Of a stretch of DNA of 64,000 nucleotides, positions 9,494 through 20,183 are shown one piece after another (within the stretch, counting starts at the first letter, position 1; the number at the start of each line of letters is the position of its first letter). Below the pieces are notes generated by a model, which was not told where the DNA came from, did not search any database, and worked only from the letters and a program-made list of their open reading frames with translations. The stretch comes from Arthrobacter sp. MA-N2 (GTDB lineage: Bacteria; Actinomycetota; Actinomycetes; Actinomycetales; Micrococcaceae): contig NZ_KI912155.1 in the NCBI RefSeq assembly GCF_000517125.1, positions 3,474,029 through 3,538,028 on the forward strand. The letters run 5' to 3'. Both the position numbers and the translations under genes were made by a program.

Positions 9494-11491
9494 CTAAAAA
9501 TCGAGGATTTCGCCGGTGGTCATGTTCACCGCCGGGGCGGCTTCGCCCGAGGCACCGGCCGCCGCCAAGTGATTGACCACAGCTTCCGCCAAGGCCGGAC
9601 CGATCCCCTTCGCGGCGGTCAGCTCGATAGCCGTCGCAGCCTTGATTTTCTTGAGCGAACCGAATTGTGCCACGAGCGCCTTCCGCTTGGCTTCGCCAAG
9701 GCCCGGAACGCCATCGAGCGCGGACACTGTCATGGCCTTTCCGCGCTTCTGCCGGTGGAAGGTGATGGCGAAACGGTGGGCTTCGTCGCGGATGCGCTGC
9801 AGCAGGTACAGCCCTTGTGAAGTGCGGGGCAGGATCACCGGGAAGTCGCTGTCCGGCAGCCACACTTCCTCAAGCCGCTTGGCCAGGCCCACGACGTAGA
9901 CGTCGTCGATGCCCAGTTCCGCCAGTGCCCGCGCGGCCGCGTTGACCTGGGGCTGCCCGCCGTCGACGACGACGAGGTTGGGCGGGTAGGCGAACCGCGC
10001 CTTTGCACCGGTGAGGGCAGCGTCATCCGACGACGGCGCCTCCCCGGAACCCGGATAGGGGACTTCCCCGCTCTTGGGAAGCTGGGCGGACTTGTCCTGC
10101 AAGTAGTGCCGGAAACGCCTCGTCAGGACGTCGTGCATCGCGGCCGTGTCGTCGGTGGCGGCTGCCCCGGTGATGGAGAACTTCCGGTAGTCGGACTTCT
10201 TGGGGAGGCCATCCTCGACCACCACCATGGAGGCGACCACGTTGGTTCCCTGCACATGGGAGATGTCGTAGCATTCGATCCGAAGCAACGGCACCGGAAG
10301 CTCAAGCGCCTCCTGCAATTCCTGGAGCGCCTGCGAGCGGACGGTAATATCCCCCGCCCTCCGGACTTTATGGAGCTTCAGGGCCTGTTCTGCGTTTTCA
10401 CGGACAGTCGACATGAGTGCGGCTTTGTCACCGCGCTGCGGCACGCGGATATCCACCTTGGCGCCGCGGAGGCCGCCGAGCCATTCAAGCAGCTCATGAT
10501 GGTTGGACGGGATCTCCGGCACCAGGACTTCGCGTGGGATACGGCCCTGGTTGTCGCTGTCCTCTCCGTAGACCTGCTGGAGGAGATGCTCAATGAGCTC
10601 CGGAGTGGTGGCGTCTTCGACCTTCTCGACCACCCAGCCCCGCTGCCCGCGAACCCGGCCACCGCGGACGTGGAAGACCTGCACCGAGGCCTCGAGGTCG
10701 TCGTCGTACAGGGCGAAGACATCTGCGTCCGTGTCCTCGGAAAGTACCACCGCGTTGCGCTCGAACACTTTGCGCAAAGCCGCGATGTCATCACGGATTC
10801 GCGCCGCCCGTTCGTAGTCGAGTTCGGCCACGGCAGCTGCCATGTCCTTTTCGAGGCGGGTGATGAAACGTTTCGCTTCGCCACCCATGAACGAGCAGAA
10901 GTCTTCGGCAATCGTCCGATGCTCCTCCGCTGTGACACGACCGACGCACGGGGCCGAGCATTTGTCGATGTAGCCAAGCAAGCATGGCCGGCCGCTGGCC
11001 TGCGCACGCTTCAGGACTCCGGGGCTGCAGCTACGGACCGGAAAGACCCGAAGGAGGGTGTCCATGGTTTCCCGGATGGCACCGGCCGTGTACGGGCCGA
11101 AATAGCGGGTCCCCTTTCGGCGCTCCCCACGCATCACTTGGACCCGGGGTAGCTTCTCCGCCATGCTCACGGCAAGGTACGGATACGTTTTGTCGTCGCG
11201 GAACACCACGTTGAAGCGTGGTTTGAATTCCTTGATCCACGTGTATTCGAGCTGAAGTGATTCAAGCTCGCTGCCTACTACGGTCCATTCGACACTGCTG
11301 GCGGTATGCACCATGGCATGGGTTTTCGGCAGCAGGCCCGCCGGGTTGGCGAAGTACGAGTTCAAGCGGGAACGCAGGTTCTTTGCCTTGCCCACGTAGA
11401 TGACACGACCGTGCGGGTCCCGGAACCGATAGACGCCGGGGGTGGTGGGGATTTCTCCCGTCTGGGGACGATAACTCGCTGGATCTGCCAC
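9494..11491 (-). CDS. uvrC: Excinuclease ABC subunit C
   Basis: Makes the two incisions flanking a UvrB-bound lesion in nucleotide excision repair. The 665-residue protein has an N-terminal GIY-YIG nuclease domain (TTPGVYRF and [14 protein letters not shown], residues 16-40), a UVR domain binding UvrB ([28 protein letters not shown], read in parts near residue 210), the RNase H-like EndoV domain ([18 protein letters not shown]) and a tandem helix-hairpin-helix region at the C-terminus ([16 protein letters not shown] and [13 protein letters not shown]). GTG start. It lies upstream of rapZ with an 83-base gap. Confidence 0.96.
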   Translation of the reverse strand: MADPASYRPQTGEIPTTPGVYRFRDPHGRVIYVGKAKNLRSRLNSYFANPAGLLPKTHAMVHTASSVEWTVVGSELESLQLEYTWIKEFKPRFNVVFRDDKTYPYLAVSMAEKLPRVQVMRGERRKGTRYFGPYTAGAIRETMDTLLRVFPVRSCSPGVLKRAQASGRPCLLGYIDKCSAPCVGRVTAEEHRTIAEDFCSFMGGEAKRFITRLEKDMAAAVAELDYERAARIRDDIAALRKVFERNAVVLSEDTDADVFALYDDDLEASVQVFHVRGGRVRGQRGWVVEKVEDATTPELIEHLLQQVYGEDSDNQGRIPREVLVPEIPSNHHELLEWLGGLRGAKVDIRVPQRGDKAALMSTVRENAEQALKLHKVRRAGDITVRSQALQELQEALELPVPLLRIECYDISHVQGTNVVASMVVVEDGLPKKSDYRKFSITGAAATDDTAAMHDVLTRRFRHYLQDKSAQLPKSGEVPYPGSGEAPSSDDAALTGAKARFAYPPNLVVVDGGQPQVNAAARALAELGIDDVYVVGLAKRLEEVWLPDSDFPVILPRTSQGLYLLQRIRDEAHRFAITFHRQKRGKAMTVSALDGVPGLGEAKRKALVAQFGSLKKIKAATAIELTAAKGIGPALAEAVVNHLAAAGASGEAAPAVNMTTGEILDF

Positions 11492-11556
11492 AGATCCAGT
11501 CTAGTAAGGGAAACCCGTGCCCCAGCACGCACTCAGCGCACCCACCGGGCTTGGAA

Positions 11557-12225
11557 CTACTCCGCAGACTTGCTCTGGTTGTAGCCGGTGGCACGTTCCT
11601 GGCCGCTCAACACCGCAATGGCATCCATGATCTTGTCCGTCACTTCGCGCCGGGCAGGCAGGGAGTGGTCCGGCCCCGTCTTTTCGAAGTACAGCGGAGC
11701 GCCCACCTTCATGGTGAAATGCTGAGGGCGGACGGTGTTGCAGTCCACGGGCTGCAACTTATCCGTGCCCAGGAGGCCCACCGGTACCACGGGCGCCCCC
11801 GTGGTCAGCGCAAGCCAGCCGACGCCGGTCCGCCCGCGGTAGAGCAGGCCGTCACGCGAGCGGGTCCCCTCCGGGTAGATACCGATGCCCCTGCCGTTCT
11901 CCAGGATTTCCAGGAGGGTCTTGAGCGCCTGCACGCTGGCCGCTTGCTCTCCGCGTTCCACGGGAATGGATCCAACAGCCTGGAAGAACGCCTTCATGGC
12001 GCGGCCTTTGAAACCCTTGGTGGTGAAATACTCGGCTTTGGCGAAGAAGCCGACCGGACGGGGCATCAGGGCCTGGACGATCACACTGTCCAGGAAAGAC
12101 AAATGATTCGGGGCGACGATGAAGGGCCCTTCTTTGGGTACGTTTTCCAAGCCAATGACCGTGGGCCGGCAGGTGCCGGAAATCAGTCCGCGGGTGGTCC
12201 AGCGAATGACATCAAAGGCTTCCAT
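11557..12225 (-). CDS. 1-acyl-sn-glycerol-3-phosphate acyltransferase family (PlsC-like)
   Basis: A membrane-associated acyltransferase of the PlsC/LPLAT family, which transfers a fatty acyl group to lysophosphatidic acid or a related acceptor in phospholipid synthesis. The 222-residue protein has the catalytic HX4D box (NHLSFLD near residue 39) and the acceptor-binding box (IYPEGTRSRDG near residue 119). It overlaps the preceding HAD phosphatase gene by 14 bases, so the pair is an operon. The exact acceptor cannot be told from sequence. Confidence 0.9.
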   Translation of the reverse strand: MEAFDVIRWTTRGLISGTCRPTVIGLENVPKEGPFIVAPNHLSFLDSVIVQALMPRPVGFFAKAEYFTTKGFKGRAMKAFFQAVGSIPVERGEQAASVQALKTLLEILENGRGIGIYPEGTRSRDGLLYRGRTGVGWLALTTGAPVVPVGLLGTDKLQPVDCNTVRPQHFTMKVGAPLYFEKTGPDHSLPARREVTDKIMDAIAVLSGQERATGYNQSKSAE

Positions 12226-12928
12226 CGTTCTGCACCTCGCTCAGGGCCGCCGCGCGGACAGCGTCAAGTTCTTCGATCTTCTTCAGCAGCTGGGCCGCGG
12301 TGTCTACGACAGCGACGGCCCCTGCCTCTTGAAGCTCGCCATGAAGCGCAAATCCCCAACTGACGCCGATGCAGTCAATGCCATTGGCCATGGCTCCCGC
12401 GACGTCATGGTGGCGGTCCCCTACCATCACGGCGGGCTGGGAATCTAGCGTGGCCAGGGCCGTCCCAACGATTTCCACTTTGCCGGGGGCCGTGTTGGCG
12501 CCCATCGATTCATCATCCGAGGCGCCGCAGATGGAGGCAAAAACCCCCGCAATGCCATGGTGCTCCAAAACCAAGCGCGCCAGGCCTTGAGGTTTCTGCG
12601 TCGCCACTGCAACCGGTCGCCGCGACTCGGCAAAGAACTCCAAGAGCTCACGAATGCCGGGATACAGCAGGCTTTGGCCGATTCCCACGGATCGGTAGTG
12701 GCTGCGGTAGCGTCCAATGACTTCGTCGACCTTTGCCGCGGGAACCTTGGCAAGGTGCTCCAACGAATCGCTGAGCTTGGGACCAACCATGGAGTCCAGC
12801 ACGTGTTGTTCCGGGATGGGGAGACCCAGTCCGTCCAAGGCCGCGGCAATGCCCCCGGTTATGCCGCCGGCGGGATCGACAAGGGTGCCGTCCAGATCGA
12901 AGATTACGGGCACCATTGTTTGAGTCAC
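12212..12928 (-). CDS. HAD-family hydrolase, phosphoglycolate-phosphatase-like
   Basis: A 238-residue haloacid-dehalogenase hydrolase of the Gph/PGP subclass. Motif I is VIFDLDGTLVDPAGG (nucleophile Asp near residue 10), motif II RPVAVATQKPQG near residue 100 and motif IV VGDRHHDVAGA near residue 165. The helical cap between motif I and II (LDSMVGPKLSDSLEHL) is the PGP type. It may dephosphorylate phosphoglycolate or another small phosphoester, or act as a pyrophosphatase. Its 3' end overlaps the acyltransferase gene by 14 bases. Confidence 0.88.
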   Translation of the reverse strand: MTQTMVPVIFDLDGTLVDPAGGITGGIAAALDGLGLPIPEQHVLDSMVGPKLSDSLEHLAKVPAAKVDEVIGRYRSHYRSVGIGQSLLYPGIRELLEFFAESRRPVAVATQKPQGLARLVLEHHGIAGVFASICGASDDESMGANTAPGKVEIVGTALATLDSQPAVMVGDRHHDVAGAMANGIDCIGVSWGFALHGELQEAGAVAVVDTAAQLLKKIEELDAVRAAALSEVQNDGSL

Positions 12929-13028
12929 CGGGTTAGTTTCTCACGAGTTGAGGCATGCCTGAAACTCACATGCCGGCCAGGGAATACTTTGTCCGAAGCC
13001 GAAATTCTCCCCGGCCGGAGCCGCCGCT

Positions 13029-15956
13029 CTACCCCAGAATCTCCGCAAGGAACGAGGCGGTATGGCTTTCCGTGGACTTGGCCACTTGTTCGGGCGTCCC
13101 TGTTGCCACGATGCGTCCGCCGCCCGAACCCCCGTTGGGGCCGAGGTCGACAATCCAGTCGGCGGACTTGATGACGTCAAGGTTGTGCTCAATGGTGATG
13201 ACGGTATTTCCCTTGTCCACCAATCCTTGAAGCACCATAAGCAGCTTGCGGATGTCCTCGAAGTGCAGGCCGGTGGTGGGCTCGTCCAAAACGTAGACGC
13301 TGCGGCCGTTCGATCGTTTCTGCAGTTCGGAGGCCAGCTTGACGCGCTGGGCTTCTCCTCCGGAAAGCGTGGTGGCGGGCTGCCCGAGGCGGACGTAGCC
13401 GAGACCGACGTCGACCAGAGTGTTAAGATGCCGGGCGATAGGCGAGAAAGCGGCGAAAAACTCCGCACCTTCCTCGATAGGCATGTTCAGAACGTCTGCG
13501 ATGGTCTTTCCCTTGTAGTGGACTTCAAGGGTTTCCCGGTTGTAGCGGGCACCATGGCACACTTCGCAAGGGACGTAAACGTCCGGCAGGAAGTTCATCT
13601 CGATCTTCAGTGTCCCGTCACCGGAACAGGCCTCGCAGCGGCCCCCCTTGACGTTGAATGAGAAGCGGCCGGGTTGGTAGCCGCGCACCTTGGCTTCGGT
13701 GGTCTCCGCGAAGAGCTTCCGGATGTTGTCGAATACCCCCGTGTACGTTGCCGGGTTGGAACGAGGCGTCCGCCCGATCGGGCTCTGGTCCACGTGCACC
13801 ACCTTGTCGAGGTGCTCCAGGCCTGCCACTGAACGATGCCGGCCAGCAACCTGCTTGGCTCCGTTGAGCTTGTTGGCAAGAACCTTGTACAGGATCTCAT
13901 TGACCAAGGTTGACTTCCCTGAGCCGCTGACTCCTGTCACTGCGGTAAAGAGGCCCAGCGGGAAGGTGGCGTCAACGTTGCTCAGGTTGTTTTCGCGGGC
14001 GCCGATAACCTTGAGCTCGCGCTTCTTGTCATATTTGCGCCGCTTGGCCGGGATATCAATCTTCCGGCGCCCGGACAGGTAGTCGCCCGTCAGCGAGTTG
14101 GTGTTTTCCAGGAGCTCCTTGTAGGAACCGGAGTGCACCACCTGGCCACCGTGTTCACCGGCGCCCGGTCCGATATCCACCACCCAGTCAGCCTCGTGAA
14201 TGGTGTCCTCGTCGTGTTCGACGACGATCAACGTGTTCCCGAGGTCGCGCAAGCGGGTGAGCGTTTCAATGAGGCGGCGATTGTCCTTCTGGTGCAGCCC
14301 GATGGACGGCTCGTCCAGCACATACAGGACACCCACCAGCCCGGAGCCGATCTGCGTGGCGAGCCGAATACGCTGGGCTTCACCGCCGGACAAGGTCCCG
14401 GACGGCCGTTCCAGATTCAGGTACTCCAGCCCGACGTCGAGGAGGAACGTCAAGCGGGCTTGAATCTCCTTGAGCACCTGGTGGGCAATCTGTGTCTCAC
14501 GGTCGGTGAGCGTGAGACTGCCGAGGAAGTCCGCACATTCACGCATAGGGAGGGCCGAAACCTCGGCGATCGACTTGCCATTGATCAGCACTGACAGGGA
14601 TGCCGGGTTGAGCCGGGCGCCGTTGCACGCAGGGCAGGGAATTTGCCTCATGTACTCTTCATAGCGGTCGCGCGCCCAGTCTGAGTCCGTCTCGCCGTGT
14701 TTGCGGTGGACATACTGGATGGCGCCTTCGAAGCCGGTACTGTACTTGCGTTCCCGGCCGAACCTGTTGCGGTACTGGACTACGACCTTGTGGTCTTTGC
14801 CGTGCAGCACCGTCTGCCGCACGTCCCGGGGCAGCTTCTCCCAAGCGGTATCCATGGAAAAACCGAGCTCCAAGGCAAGGCCCTCGAGAAGCCGGTTCCA
14901 GTACTCCGTGGTGGCCGTACCCAGCGACCAAGGCGCAATGGCCCCCTCGTTCAGGGAAAGCTCGGGGTTGGGGACCACCAATTCTTCATCCACTTCGAGC
15001 TTGGTGCCGATGCCGCTGCAAGCCGCACATGCGCCGAAGGGGTTGTTGAACGAGAACGTGCGGGGCTCGATTTCGTCAATGGCCAGAGGGTGCTCATTAG
15101 GGCAAGCAAGGTTTTCCGAGAAGGCCCGGATGCGTGCGGGATCGTCGGCGTCGAGGTCCACGAACTCAACCAGCACCCGGCCTTCCGCAAGTCCGAGCCC
15201 GGTTTCGATCGAATCGGTCAGCCGTTGGCTGATCCCTTCTTTGACCACCAAGCGGTCCACGACCACCTCAATGGAGTGCTTGAATTGCTTCCCGAGCTTG
15301 GGAGGATCACTCAGTTGGACAAGCTCTCCATCCACCCGGGCACGCGAGTATCCCTTGGCGGTGAGCTCTTTGAAGAGCTCGACGAATTCGCCCTTGCGCC
15401 CCCGCACTACGGGGGCGAGGATCTGGAAGCGGGTGCCGGACTCAAGCTCCAGCAATTGGTCGACTATTTGCTGCGGCGTCTGGCGCGTGATCGGCTCATG
15501 GCAGACCGGGCAATGCGGCCTGCCGACGCGGGCCCAGAGAAGGCGCATGTAGTCATAGATCTCGGTGATGGTGCCCACGGTGGAACGCGGGTTCTTGCTG
15601 GTGGACTTCTGATCGATCGAGACTGCCGGGGACAGGCCCTCGATAAAGTCGACATCCGGCTTGTCCACCTGGCCCAGGAACTGGCGGGCATAGGCCGACA
15701 ACGATTCCACGTACCGGCGCTGACCTTCGGCAAAGATCGTATCGAAGGCCAAGGACGACTTGCCCGAACCCGACAAGCCTGTGAAGACGATCATGGCATC
15801 ACGGGGAAGGTCGAGATCGACGTTGCGAAGGTTGTGTTCGCGCGCTCCTTTGACCACAAGCCGGGACAGGTCATGTCTCACGGGCGTGGCAAGCTGCTGC
15901 GCGGAAACACTTGCGAGGGATTCGACGGCGGGAACTTCAGCTACGGCTTTAGGCAC
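13029..15956 (-). CDS. uvrA: Excinuclease ABC subunit A
   Basis: Damage-recognition ATPase of nucleotide excision repair, which loads UvrB. The 975-residue protein has two ABC ATPase modules, each with Walker A ([12 protein letters not shown] near residue 60; [13 protein letters not shown] near residue 675), ABC signatures ([10 protein letters not shown] and [10 protein letters not shown]) and Walker B ([21 protein letters not shown]). Zinc-finger cysteines are present in both halves ([28 protein letters not shown] with [10 protein letters not shown]). GTG start; the N-terminus is about 25 residues longer than E. coli UvrA. A probable LexA box lies 14 bases upstream of the start. Confidence 0.97.
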   Translation of the reverse strand: MPKAVAEVPAVESLASVSAQQLATPVRHDLSRLVVKGAREHNLRNVDLDLPRDAMIVFTGLSGSGKSSLAFDTIFAEGQRRYVESLSAYARQFLGQVDKPDVDFIEGLSPAVSIDQKSTSKNPRSTVGTITEIYDYMRLLWARVGRPHCPVCHEPITRQTPQQIVDQLLELESGTRFQILAPVVRGRKGEFVELFKELTAKGYSRARVDGELVQLSDPPKLGKQFKHSIEVVVDRLVVKEGISQRLTDSIETGLGLAEGRVLVEFVDLDADDPARIRAFSENLACPNEHPLAIDEIEPRTFSFNNPFGACAACSGIGTKLEVDEELVVPNPELSLNEGAIAPWSLGTATTEYWNRLLEGLALELGFSMDTAWEKLPRDVRQTVLHGKDHKVVVQYRNRFGRERKYSTGFEGAIQYVHRKHGETDSDWARDRYEEYMRQIPCPACNGARLNPASLSVLINGKSIAEVSALPMRECADFLGSLTLTDRETQIAHQVLKEIQARLTFLLDVGLEYLNLERPSGTLSGGEAQRIRLATQIGSGLVGVLYVLDEPSIGLHQKDNRRLIETLTRLRDLGNTLIVVEHDEDTIHEADWVVDIGPGAGEHGGQVVHSGSYKELLENTNSLTGDYLSGRRKIDIPAKRRKYDKKRELKVIGARENNLSNVDATFPLGLFTAVTGVSGSGKSTLVNEILYKVLANKLNGAKQVAGRHRSVAGLEHLDKVVHVDQSPIGRTPRSNPATYTGVFDNIRKLFAETTEAKVRGYQPGRFSFNVKGGRCEACSGDGTLKIEMNFLPDVYVPCEVCHGARYNRETLEVHYKGKTIADVLNMPIEEGAEFFAAFSPIARHLNTLVDVGLGYVRLGQPATTLSGGEAQRVKLASELQKRSNGRSVYVLDEPTTGLHFEDIRKLLMVLQGLVDKGNTVITIEHNLDVIKSADWIVDLGPNGGSGGGRIVATGTPEQVAKSTESHTASFLAEILG

Positions 15957-15969
15957 CCACTAATGCTAA

Positions 15970-15985
15970 TCGAAAACTTCTTCGA
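15970..15985 (-). promoter_or_regulatory. Probable LexA (SOS) box upstream of uvrA
   Basis: The 16-mer TCGAAAACTTCTTCGA has the outer half-sites TCGAA and TTCGA of the actinobacterial/Bacillus-type SOS box TCGAACnnnnGTTCGA, with mismatches only at the two inner positions. It ends 14 bases before the uvrA start codon. uvrA is a classical SOS gene in actinobacteria, so function and position agree. LexA binding itself is inferred. Confidence 0.6.
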
Positions 15986-16021
15986 ATTTCCATGTGGCTT
16001 CACGCAGCCTACCAAGGCCCA

Positions 16022-16402
16022 TCAATCGGCGTCGTAGGCGGCCGCCAGAAGCTGCACGGCCTCGGCGAAACTGGCGCCCTGCGCCTTCGCCGCAGCAGAG
16101 TAGCTCGCCGCCACGGCTGCCAAGGCGCTCCAGCGGTCATCCCGGGCGCACACCACTGTTCCGTTGCGTCCCCGGGTGGCTACCACTCCGGCCGCTTCAA
16201 GTTCCTTATAGGCCCGGGCCACTGTGTGCGGGGCCACATCGAGCTGCCCGGCCAGGCTGCGCACGGCGGGCAACTTGGAACCGACCGGGAGGGCGCCGCC
16301 GTCGGCCAGCTCGATAATGCGGAGCCGGAGCTGTTCATAGAGGGCAACCGTGCTCGACTGGTTGGGACGCCAGGAACCCGGAAAATCGATGGTGCCGCTC
16401 AC
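16022..16402 (-). CDS. GntR-family transcriptional regulator, YtrA type
   Basis: A 126-residue regulator with one N-terminal winged helix (LYEQLRLRIIELADGGALPVGSKLPAVRSLA, seen in parts near residues 23-50; HTVARAYKELEAAGVV near residue 58) and only a short C-terminal tail (YSAAAKAQG), as in the YtrA subfamily. YtrA regulators commonly control ABC transporter genes in their own operon. Its start overlaps the stop of the ABC gene before it by 4 bases, so it is cotranscribed as the third gene of that operon and probably autoregulates it. Effector unknown. Confidence 0.9.
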   Translation of the reverse strand: MSGTIDFPGSWRPNQSSTVALYEQLRLRIIELADGGALPVGSKLPAVRSLAGQLDVAPHTVARAYKELEAAGVVATRGRNGTVVCARDDRWSALAAVAASYSAAAKAQGASFAEAVQLLAAAYDAD

Positions 16403-18303
16403 GAGGCGTTCCCCTCCCTCTGGACCGCACGGTGCTTGGCTGTCCGCACCGGCGCCGCGGCAGCCTCGCCGTCTCCGACGGCAAACTGGGCCTCGTGCAA
16501 GCGCGAGTAGTGCCCGCCAAGCTCAAGCAGCGAATGATGCGTGCCGTGTTCAACGATCCGTCCGTGGTCCATGACGAGAATTAGATCAGCGTCGCGGATG
16601 GTGGACAAGCGGTGGGCGATCACGAACGACGTCTTATTGCGCCGCAACCTGTGCATCGCTTGGCGGATAAGGACTTCCGTCCGGGTGTCCACTGAACTTG
16701 TCGCCTCGTCCAGTATCAGGAGGGGGCGGCCGGAAAGGCGCGCGCGGGCGATGCTCAGGAGTTGGCGCTGACCTTGGCTCAGAGGTTCCCCTCCGTTGCT
16801 GAGCATGGTCGAGTACCCGTTCGGCAGGGAACGGACAAAGTGGTCAACGTGGCTTGCCTCGGCTGCGGCCACAATGTCGGCCTCGCTGGCCCCCGGAAGC
16901 CCATATTCGATGTTCTCCCGGATAGTACCCGTGAAAATCCACGGGTCCTGCAGAACGACGCCGAAATTCCGGCGGAGGACGTCACGCCCCATCCCGGCAA
17001 TGTCCACGCCGTCAATGGTGATCCTCCCGGAGTCGAGCTCGTGGAAACGCATGAGCAGGCTGATCAGGGTAGTCTTCCCTGCTCCCGTATGTCCCACGAT
17101 TGCCACTGTTTGCCCTGGTTCCACCGTGAAAGACAAGTCCTCGATCAGGGGCGCATCCGGCCGATAGCTGAACGAAATGCGGTCGAAGGAAATCCTCCCC
17201 GCGGGGAAGTCAAACCGGGAATCCAGCCCACCCCCCACGCCCGGAGCGGCTTCCGCGCCCACACCGTATCCTGTCTCCGTCGGTTCCCCTGTTAATTCAG
17301 CGGCGTCCAAAAGCTCGAAAACCCTGCTGGCGGAAACCGCACAGGATTGCAGGACCTGGGCCATGCCGCCGATCTGGCCCAATGGCTGGCTGAAGAGCCG
17401 GTTGAACTGAATGAATGCTTGAATACCGCCAATACTCATCGCGCCGGCAAGGAATTGGAGTCCCCCGACGATTGCGACCCCCACATAGCTGGCGTTCGAC
17501 ACGAAGGCCATGAGGGGCACCAACAGTCCGGAAGCGAACTGAGCCTTGGAGCTAGCGAAATAGAGTCCGTCGTTGTGGTCAGCGAAGCGTGCAGCCATTG
17601 CAGACTTGGCACCGAAAAGCTTGATGGTCTTGTGGCCCGTAGCCGTCTCCTCGACGAGGGAATTGACGTCTCCCGTGGCCTCCCACTGCCGGACAAAATA
17701 CTTCTGCGAACGCCGGGTCACCACGATCGAGACCAAGGCCGATAGCGGCACAGCCAACAGCGACACGACGGCGAGCACGGGCGAGAGCAGGAGCATCATC
17801 GCCAGTGAACCGATGGCCATGAGCGCCGAGGTCAGAAGTTGTGCCAGGAGCTGGTTGAGCGTCTGTGCCACGTTGTCGAGGTCGTTGGTGGCTCGGCTCA
17901 GGACGTCTCCCCGGGACCGGGCGTCGTAGTAGGCCACGGGGAGACGATGCAGTTTCGCTTCCACGGCTTCCCGGAGGTCGTGCGCGAGGCGCTGCACCGC
18001 GAGGGCGTTTAGCCGGCCTTGGGACCAACTGAGCAGCGAAGCCACCGCGTACATGGATGCGGCTACCAGCAACAGGAGGACAAAGCGCTCCGTGTTGAAC
18101 TGTGCACCGAACACGGCGGCAGCGATGACGTCGGTGGCGTCGCCGAGCACCTTGGGAGCAGCAACGTTGAGGGTGACAAAACCGCAAATGCACAAAATTG
18201 CGGCGGTCATGATACTCCGGGATGGCCGCAGCAACCCGGCGAGACGGATGAGCGACCCCACTGGCGTCCCTGGGCGCTCACCGTGCACGCTATCGCCGCT
18301 CAC
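16399..18303 (-). CDS. ABC exporter half-transporter, canonical ATPase subunit
   Basis: A 634-residue fusion of an exporter-type six-helix membrane domain (residues about 15-330) and an ATPase domain. Walker A is GHTGAGKTT (404-412), the signature is LSQGQ (508-512), Walker B ends with catalytic Glu533 (LLILDEATSS), and the H-loop His564 is present (VIAHRLS). It overlaps the partner gene by 4 bases at its start and the GntR gene by 4 bases at its end. With its partner it forms a heterodimeric multidrug- or lipid-type exporter; here the hydrolytic residues are intact but the signature is altered (Gln at the third position). Substrate unknown. Confidence 0.93.
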   Translation of the reverse strand: MSGDSVHGERPGTPVGSLIRLAGLLRPSRSIMTAAILCICGFVTLNVAAPKVLGDATDVIAAAVFGAQFNTERFVLLLLVAASMYAVASLLSWSQGRLNALAVQRLAHDLREAVEAKLHRLPVAYYDARSRGDVLSRATNDLDNVAQTLNQLLAQLLTSALMAIGSLAMMLLLSPVLAVVSLLAVPLSALVSIVVTRRSQKYFVRQWEATGDVNSLVEETATGHKTIKLFGAKSAMAARFADHNDGLYFASSKAQFASGLLVPLMAFVSNASYVGVAIVGGLQFLAGAMSIGGIQAFIQFNRLFSQPLGQIGGMAQVLQSCAVSASRVFELLDAAELTGEPTETGYGVGAEAAPGVGGGLDSRFDFPAGRISFDRISFSYRPDAPLIEDLSFTVEPGQTVAIVGHTGAGKTTLISLLMRFHELDSGRITIDGVDIAGMGRDVLRRNFGVVLQDPWIFTGTIRENIEYGLPGASEADIVAAAEASHVDHFVRSLPNGYSTMLSNGGEPLSQGQRQLLSIARARLSGRPLLILDEATSSVDTRTEVLIRQAMHRLRRNKTSFVIAHRLSTIRDADLILVMDHGRIVEHGTHHSLLELGGHYSRLHEAQFAVGDGEAAAAPVRTAKHRAVQREGNAS

Positions 18304-20114
18304 GAGGTTTCTTCCGTTTCGAGCTGGGACGCAACGATCTCCCGGTACGTCTCAGAAGACCCCAGAAGTTCCTCGTGGGTCCCGCTTGCCACAAGGCGGC
18401 CCTCATCAATGACGAGAATCTGGTCTGCCGACACCACGGTGTTGACCCGTTGGGCAACAATGATGACGGCGGCATCCCGAAGTTCGGATTCAAGGACCGT
18501 CTTGAGTCTTGCCTCGGTGACTGAATCCAATGCGGAGAAGCTGTCGTCGAAGAGGTAGACCGACGCCGGACGCAGCATTGCGCGGGCAATGCACAGGCGC
18601 TGTCGCTGACCGCCGGAGAGGCTTGCGCCGCCTTGGGACAATGTGGTTTCCAGTCCTTCGGGCAGCCCGGCCACAAAATCCGCAGCCTGGGACATCTCAA
18701 GCGCGTACCACAATTGGGAATCGCTGGCCGATGGCAGTGCAATGCGCAGGTTCTCCGCAACGGTTCCTCGAAACAGCCACGCTTCTTGGGGAACTACAGC
18801 GAGACTGCTGCGCAGGGCACCGAGTGGCATCGTGGCGATGTCCTGGCCATCGAGCGAGATACTGCCGCTGCTCGCCTCGAGTAGTCTTGGCACCAGGCTG
18901 ACGATGGTTGACTTGCCGCTTCCGGTGGATCCGATCACCGCCGTCGTGGTACCGGGAGCCGCATGGAAACTGATGCCCTCCACTACGCGTGCTTCCGCCC
19001 CCGGATACGCGAAAGAGACATTGTGGAAGTGCAATCCCTTCGAGCGGGGCACCCGAACGCCCACAGCGCCAGCATCGCTCCCCGCCACGACCTGTTCAGA
19101 CAAAGTGTTGAGCACTTCGGTGACGCGTTCAGCGCTGACGGCGGCGCGCGGAGCCGTGCTCAATACGTACATTGCCATCATGATCGCGAGGAGAATCTGC
19201 ATGATATAGGCGATGAATGCCGTGAGTGCACCCAACTGCATGGTTCCGGCAACGATCCGGTGTCCACCGAGCCAGACCACTCCTGCCGAGGAGAGGTTGA
19301 CGACGATCATGACAAGCGGAAGCATGGCCGCGACAATCCGGGCGGATCGGAGGTTGTTGTTCGTCAAGGCATCGTTGGCAGTCTCGAAGCGTTTCATCTC
19401 AAACGGCTGACGGACAAAGGCACGGATCACGGCCGTCCCCATGATCTGTTCCCGGAGCACGCTGTTGATCCGGTCCACTAAGCCCTGCCCCTCGCGGTAC
19501 AGCGGCACGAGCTTCCGGACGATGAAGAGCATGATGATCGTCAGCACCGGAATGATGGCAAAAACGATCCACGACAGGGCCACGTCCTGTTCGACTGCCA
19601 AAATGACCCCGCCAATGCCCATGACCGGCGCCGCAACCAGCATGCTGAAAACGAGGACCGTGATGTTCTGGAGTTGCAGGACGTCATTGGTGCTTCTCAC
19701 CACGAGGCTAGCCGGCCCAAAAGCCGCGATATCCTGGTCGGGCAGCGAATGGATCTTCTCGAAAAGATCACGGCGCAGACCCCTGCCGATCTTCATGGCA
19801 ACGACGGCACCAAGGTACCCGGCAAACACGGCGGCGAGGACCTGGATGAGCGTGAGCACCATCATCCAGCCGCCGAGTCGCAGAATCACTTCGCTGTTTC
19901 CGGCCACAAGGCCGTCGTCGACGATCTTTGCGTTGAAAGTGGGCAGGAGGAGCGCAGCTCCGGTCTGGACCACTTGCAGGAGCACAATGGCTAGGACGTG
20001 GGCTTTGTAGGGGGCTAGGCGCTGCAGCAGCAAGGATGCCAGCACTTTGCCTCCCATCGTTGGTGTCCGAAGGGCGGATTCCGCACGATTCCGCCCCCAC
20101 GACCGCCTTGTCAT
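18300..20114 (-). CDS. ABC exporter half-transporter, degenerate ATPase subunit
   Basis: A 604-residue exporter half with a six-helix membrane domain (residues about 25-330) and an ATPase domain: Walker A GSTGSGKST (395-403), signature LSGGQ (499-503), but Walker B reads FDDS with Asp524 in place of the catalytic Glu, and the H-loop is AQR with Gln555 in place of His. These two changes are the hallmarks of the degenerate subunit in heterodimeric exporters such as TM287/288, BmrCD and LmrCD. It is first in the three-gene operon. The start may instead be the ATG 19 codons later; neither start has a clear ribosome site. Confidence 0.93.
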   Translation of the reverse strand: MTRRSWGRNRAESALRTPTMGGKVLASLLLQRLAPYKAHVLAIVLLQVVQTGAALLLPTFNAKIVDDGLVAGNSEVILRLGGWMMVLTLIQVLAAVFAGYLGAVVAMKIGRGLRRDLFEKIHSLPDQDIAAFGPASLVVRSTNDVLQLQNITVLVFSMLVAAPVMGIGGVILAVEQDVALSWIVFAIIPVLTIIMLFIVRKLVPLYREGQGLVDRINSVLREQIMGTAVIRAFVRQPFEMKRFETANDALTNNNLRSARIVAAMLPLVMIVVNLSSAGVVWLGGHRIVAGTMQLGALTAFIAYIMQILLAIMMAMYVLSTAPRAAVSAERVTEVLNTLSEQVVAGSDAGAVGVRVPRSKGLHFHNVSFAYPGAEARVVEGISFHAAPGTTTAVIGSTGSGKSTIVSLVPRLLEASSGSISLDGQDIATMPLGALRSSLAVVPQEAWLFRGTVAENLRIALPSASDSQLWYALEMSQAADFVAGLPEGLETTLSQGGASLSGGQRQRLCIARAMLRPASVYLFDDSFSALDSVTEARLKTVLESELRDAAVIIVAQRVNTVVSADQILVIDEGRLVASGTHEELLGSSETYREIVASQLETEETS

Positions 20115-20183
20115 TCTAATTCAGATCGCCCCGGGAAGCCCTGCAATTCGAGCTGTTGGGAAGCCCGCAGGAGCCGTGCGCGC

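Noticed and set aside
14697..16037. A 446-codon plus-strand open frame over uvrA and the gap upstream of it
   Set aside because: Antisense to uvrA, with no recognisable motif or ribosome site.
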